A stretch of DNA of 64,000 bases from Misgurnus anguillicaudatus (Eukaryota > Chordata > Actinopteri > Cypriniformes > Cobitidae). Within the stretch, counting starts at the first letter, position 1; each line of letters opens with the position of its first letter. A program made the translations under genes and the position numbers. The stretch lies in assembly GCF_027580225.2 (NCBI RefSeq), contig NC_073353.2, positions 38,556,001 to 38,620,000 on the forward strand. Direction: 5' to 3'. Positions 60,001 through 64,000 of the stretch are shown here, piece by piece. The notes under the pieces are model-generated. The model saw nothing but the letters and a program-made list of their open reading frames with translations, was not told the DNA's origin and did no database searches.

Positions 60001-60215
60001 TTTAAAAGCAATGTTTTAATCACAGGTCTCTAAACTTTGGAAGAAAAAATGTTAAAAATAACACAAGTCTGATTCCAACAAACATGAATACAGTAAGTTT
60101 ACCTGATGTGCAGTAAAGGGGCTTTAAAAGTGGTTGTAGGTTTTCTAACCCCTCTCAGTCGACTGTCACTTCTCTCAAGGTCATCTGACCTCTGACCTTC
60201 CTCTTGAAAGTTCAC
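54085..60215 (-). CDS. mospd2: mospd2, C-terminal exons (MSP domain and membrane anchor)
   Basis: Six exons in gene order: 60215-60103, 58731-58638, 58537-58441, 58341-58212, 55993-55891 and 54225-54085. Phases agree throughout and give 225 aa. The order is a polar lead-in ending RKPTTTFKAPLLHIS, the MSP (major sperm protein) domain with ITKNHVAFKVRTTAPEKYRV, KPSNSSCEPGA and KVMEHRLRCHV, a polar linker, a short coiled segment LQRLMNTNSRLEQKLE, and a hydrophobic tail ending SLWQS. In the family the MSP domain binds FFAT motifs and the tail anchors the protein in the ER, making contacts with endosomes, mitochondria and Golgi. The N-terminal CRAL-TRIO part is not found in 60.2-64 kb, so it must lie farther right. 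The gene is partial only because the window ends. Confidence 0.94.
54578..55410. mobile_element. MITE with long inverted arms in mospd2 intron
   Basis: The ends GTGAAAAAGTAGTACACTT and inverse extend into long arms sharing AAAGTGCTTTATTT and TAAAAATTCATCTTTA. The right arm is interrupted by the TTAA element at 54984-55342. Confidence 0.8.
54984..55342. mobile_element. 359-bp TTAA-target MITE
   Basis: The ends AGGTGCAGTGTGTAACTTT and AAACTGCACCT are flanked by TTAA (54980-54983, 55343-55346). The left arm of the host MITE shows the empty site with one TTAA near 54642, proving the duplication. Confidence 0.88.
56172..56713. mobile_element. TA-target MITE in mospd2 intron
   Basis: The ends CCGTATTTTTCGGTCTATAA and the inverse of CTGTATTTTCCAGACTATAA are flanked by TA (56170-56171, 56714-56715). 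The target points to the Tc1/mariner/pogo group. Confidence 0.75.
58809..59520. mobile_element. MITE with GGGCTTTTCCATTGC ends
   Basis: The ends GGGCTTTTCCATTGCATAGT and ACTATGCAATGGAAAAGCGCC are inverse. It lies in the mospd2 intron between the first two exons found here. No certain target duplication was found. Confidence 0.7.
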
Positions 60216-60310
60216 CTGAAAAGATTAAAGTATAAAATAAAGTCATTACTCTTCAAACCGCTCCAATTCTTAAACTAACGCAATGAATTATAGTAACAAA
60301 GCCAAGCAGC

Positions 60311-60332
60311 AGCTCTCTCTCTCTCTCTCTCT
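60311..60332. repeat. (CT)n microsatellite
   Basis: About ten CT units. Confidence 0.9.
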
Positions 60333-60427
60333 GTTGTGTGTGTTTGTCGTCACACTTAAACATAACATAAGAAGAGTTTTAAGTTACATGTAATTAGACC
60401 ACAGATATATAAATACAACACCTTAAC

Positions 60428-60430
60428 CAC

Positions 60431-60529
<99 letters not shown>

Positions 60530-60547
60530 CACACACAAACACACACA
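60428..60547. repeat. (CA)n microsatellite
   Basis: About 100 bp of nearly pure CA, one of the longest simple repeats in the window. Confidence 0.95.
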
Positions 60548-62240
60548 GAGTCATGCATGCGCGCACACACAAACACTTTTGTTGTACTGCAGAAGTGAAA
60601 CTTTAGAAATGCTGAAGAGAAGGTTTGTGTCATAGGTCAGAGGTCATCTTATAAAGAATGTGACACTACTCGTAACACTGTTACCACAGAAGCACAGTTT
60701 ATAAGACAACATGAACGAGGCGCTTGAGTTTGAAATGTTATGGAATTTATTAAAGTAAATCACAGAACAGAAAATTATTTAAATGAATCATCAGATTACT
60801 GTGTGACCTGTAGAAATGTCAGGATAAACATTTTATAAAGTGTTAAACATTAAATAGTGTCACAAATAATCAATCGATTCAAGATTATTTCTATAGCGTC
60901 TTTCACAATTTCACATTAATCATTAGTGCTTATTTATTCCTTCATTAATGATCCCATTAAATATGCACACATTGCAAACATACAGTAATGAATTACAGTA
61001 TAAATCATCAGAAATCACACTTGCATACTAAAAGAAAACTACATTGTGGTTAATAAACGAGATGAGATTTAACACAGTCTTGTGTTTATGGAGTGTGCAC
61101 TGCAAAATATATAGAAGTCATATGACTGCTTCCCATGTGAAGAGGAAGAACGGACATCAGCGGTTTATAATCATTTCTCTCTAATACTTCAAGAGTTTAA
61201 CACTCGGCTTCATAATAAAAACTACAACAGGAAAACCATCTGCTAACAAAACTCTTCAGTTGAGTTTAGATGACCCTATAAAATCTTAAAACTAGGGATA
61301 TTTCTCTGATCTTAAACTAATAAAATCACCTTAAGATTGTGTTTCATGTATTAGTGCTTCATGTGTTTGAGTTTCCCTCACATCAGCAGATGAATGCAGA
61401 CAATCAGAAACAAATGAACACAAATTCACTTCCACATTTAAGCATCCCTATCCCATAACCATCACACAACTACCAATGAAATGTTTTCAAAATTAAAGTA
61501 AAAAGAATTAACTTCAGAGTACGTGTTAGTGCATATTACTTGAGATCATTTTCAATCATTAAAACAATTACATGAAACTTCTTTAAAAACACAAAACAAT
61601 TAAACCCAATCAATATGATTTAAAACATTAACATTGGGTCAATTTTCTAGAAATATATTTCAAAACCTGATGAAATGTGTCCATTAAATGAACGGGTGAA
61701 AGATCTTGCTGGTTGAAATGGATTGGACACAGATGAGGTGATGGGTTTGTTCTGTGTACTGCTGAGGATGTCTTACAAGGCCTTGTTTCAAGACAGATAG
61801 AGAACGGAAATCAGCATAGAACATTTGAGATGATGATGATGATGATGAAGACCTAATGCAACGTGACTGAAGATGTCAATCATCTGAAGCCATCAGCAGA
61901 AAGATTGTGACATGCAGCATTGGTTTATAAGAGGGAGAAATTCAGAGGAAATAGTGTGCACCGATCAAACAAGAGAGTCGAAGAGAAAGACGTGAACGTG
62001 TAGAATAAAGAAAAGTGCATTACAGCTGTTTAGTGTGCAAGCGTGAACATGAGATCACATGACCTGAAATAAGACCAACAGCTTCTGATCAAAGCACATA
62101 ATAAACACACATCTGGATGTGAAGAACAGCACACAATGACCTTTGACCATCTGACCAATATTGATTCTTCTCACTTCAGCAGAAACACTAAAACACTGTT
62201 TCCTGAAGTCAAATCACTGTTTATCATCTATTGTTTTATT
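60548..62240. other. mospd2 intron or upstream flank, no exon seen
   Basis: I searched both strands by eye for CRAL-TRIO-like exons and found none. A (GAT)n tract lies near 61830-61849. Confidence 0.4.
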
Positions 62241-62557
62241 AGTACAGATCAATGGGCAAGTTTGGCCAGGATGCCGGGGCACACCCCCCTCTTTTTCGAA
62301 TGACATTCTGGGATTTTTAACGACCACAGAGAGTCAGGACCTCGGTTTAACGTCTCATCCGAAAGACGGTGGTTTTTGACAGTATAGTGGGGTGTTAGGA
62401 CCCACACAGACCACAGGGTGAGCACCCCCTGCTGGACTCACTAATACCTCTCCCAGCAGCAACCTGGATTTCCCAGGTGGTCTCCCATCCAAGTACTGAC
62501 CAGGCTTAGCTTCAGTGGGCAAGCTGTCTTGGGCTACAGGGTGATATGGCTGCGGCG
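62241..62557 (-). mobile_element. 5S rRNA-derived SINE (SINE3 type)
   Basis: On the minus strand the head reads GCAGCCATATCACCCTGTAG, then GAAGCTAAGCCTGGTCAGTA and CTTGGATGGGAGACCACCTG, which is 5S rRNA sequence including the internal control region. The tail follows with CTTTCGGATGAGACGTTAAA and GGCATCCTGGCCAAACTTGC, characteristic of fish SINE3-type elements that share a LINE 3' end. A retroposed copy; changes within the 5S part suggest it is old. Confidence 0.88.
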
Positions 62558-62595
62558 TATGTACATTATTTTAAACATTTATCTATTTGGCTACA

Positions 62596-63088
62596 ATAGC
62601 TGCATTTCCATTACCCTTTAAATTGCACAAAATGACATTGTGAATTGAAAATACGGCCAATTGAAACAATTGAAATTGAATTTTGCAAAAACCTATATAA
62701 TCACAAAAAACTTTTTACACCCACATTAAGTGGCTTTTCAGGCAATTTGGAAAATGCGTATTTCACAAAATTGCAACAGAAACAGTTTATTCACATCTAC
62801 AGGTCACATGATGTACGCAAGTCACATGATTATTAAAGACGAAGCAGTATGAAACTAAAACCTCCAAGAAAAACTTCAATACGTGTCTGCTCCCAAGTAT
62901 AAGGGGCTTTCCTTGGCATTTATGTTTGGATAATATTCTCACGTCTCCTTTGCTTAAAAATAATGCCTAGTGCGGTGGAAATGATGTTAGTAAACCTACC
63001 AATACCAGTCGACGTTATGTTTGAAATGACTTGTCGACATTAAGAAAATAACACAAACGTTTTGCGCAAATCTACAATGGAAACGCAG
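62596..63088. mobile_element. MITE with GCTGCATTTCCATT ends
   Basis: GCTGCATTTCCATTACCC and the inverse AATGGAAACGCAGC bound about 490 bp. No target duplication was confirmed. Confidence 0.6.
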
Positions 63089-63563
63089 CTTATGACTGTC
63101 TGGTTAAAATGATGGTTCATCTGTCATGTTTATGTTACATGAATAAAATGTTTGATACTGGTGTTGATGTGTACAGAAAGCTTGGATTTTACAGACAGCA
63201 GGAAAGAATAAAAACATTGATTTAGAAGCTCTTAGAAAGGCATTAGTTCATTTAAATATAAAAGAAATCAAAGAGTAACGAGCAGGAAAATCTAGATGAT
63301 TCTGATGAAACCTGTCAGTTTTGAATCTCTTTATACAGAATTCATATATATCTGTAAAACCTCACACAGACATATGAAGAGCTCAGATGCAAACCCCTAT
63401 AAGTGCATCTGGCATGATCTCTTGTTAATGAGCATTTGTTATCAGACTTCTATCAGATTCACCCTAAAAATGATATTTCTGATCGGCCCAAGGGCGAGAT
63501 TAAGCGGATCTGACACAAACGTATTTGATGAAGGTATAATACATGCAGAGAACATTCAGTTAA
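63089..63563. other. Unassigned
   Basis: No gene or repeat recognised. Confidence 0.35.
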
Positions 63564-63958
63564 AGGTGCCAAAGAATGCATTGTAATAATTTGTTCAACA
63601 TGAATAAAATGTAACTTTATTAAGTGCAAAGATGATCCAGATTTTTTCTGCACTAACTAGCATATAGGATTAACTAGCAAACTAATGCCAACTCAGCAGT
63701 CACAACTTTGTTTTTATCATTGTAACAACACTGTACTTAATGTGCAATTAAACGTTGGGGTGTTCATCTGGAATGTAACGTCACAGTTGGTGTTATGTTG
63801 TGATTGGTCTGTTTTCCAGCAGTCTTTTACATGCACGAGGTTTACATAAGAAGGAGAAAACAATCGTGTTTGAGGCTCATGATATGTAATTACCATGTAT
63901 TGAGCTCTTAGTATTCATCTATGTCTACATTAATACAGTTTTACATTCTACGGCACCT
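63564..63958. mobile_element. TTAA-target repeat, copy 3
   Basis: TTAA (63560-63563) precedes AGGTGCCAAAGAATGCATTG. The right end TACATTCTACGGCACCT is followed by TTAT. It is shorter than copies at 29221-29819 and 40925-41608 and seems internally deleted. Confidence 0.7.
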
Positions 63959-64000
63959 TTATTATGATTATGTCATTTTTGACGGAAGTGGCGTTTAGAG

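Noticed and set aside
60356..60633. Cys-Val repeat frames
   Set aside because: These are translations of the (CA)n microsatellite.

Overview
The window is vertebrate nuclear DNA, almost certainly from a teleost and probably a cyprinid. The evidence is three spliced genes with vertebrate orthologues, GT-AG introns of 0.1-3 kb, and dense DNA transposons of fish type (hAT, Tc1/mariner, TTAA-target elements, foldback MITEs, a 5S-derived SINE). No bacterial or viral operon structure is present. Gene names come from reading exon translations by eye, not from a database search.

Layout. 1-8 kb is gene-poor and packed with nested transposons: a hAT element with perfect 8-bp target duplications, a MITE containing both a decayed Tc1 copy and a smaller hAT MITE, and a large foldback element. 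8.0-23.1 kb is a satellite-like array of an 81-bp monomer, on the order of 100 copies by estimate. It is broken by 11 copies of an unrelated spacer cassette, carries a recent 2,417-bp tandem duplication, and is hit by at least five DNA transposons, four of them hAT-like with 8-bp duplications. At 23.4-25.8 kb two candidate minus-strand exons lie behind a three-fold E2F-like motif. Joining them creates an ATG exactly at the splice junction. I could not identify this candidate gene.

26-31 kb is intergenic with transposons. 31.0-40.6 kb holds tbl1x (+ strand, 14 coding exons, 501 aa), a WD40 corepressor subunit. 41.7-48.3 kb holds gpr143 (- strand, 9 coding exons, 413 aa), the melanosomal GPCR of ocular albinism. 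It converges tail-to-tail with tbl1x, and its first intron contains a 31-bp minisatellite with a 221-bp higher-order period. 49-52.5 kb is another nested transposon cluster. 54.1-60.2 kb holds the last six exons of mospd2 (- strand), covering the MSP domain and C-terminal membrane anchor; its earlier exons were not found here. 60.2-64 kb is mospd2 intron or flank with a 5S-derived SINE and MITEs.

The three genes have no evident shared pathway. The tbl1x-gpr143 adjacency is conserved with mammals. The most unusual parts are the motif-bearing satellite with its hAT insertions, the splice-created start codon, and transposons whose target duplications can be proven from an empty site in the opposite arm of their host element.
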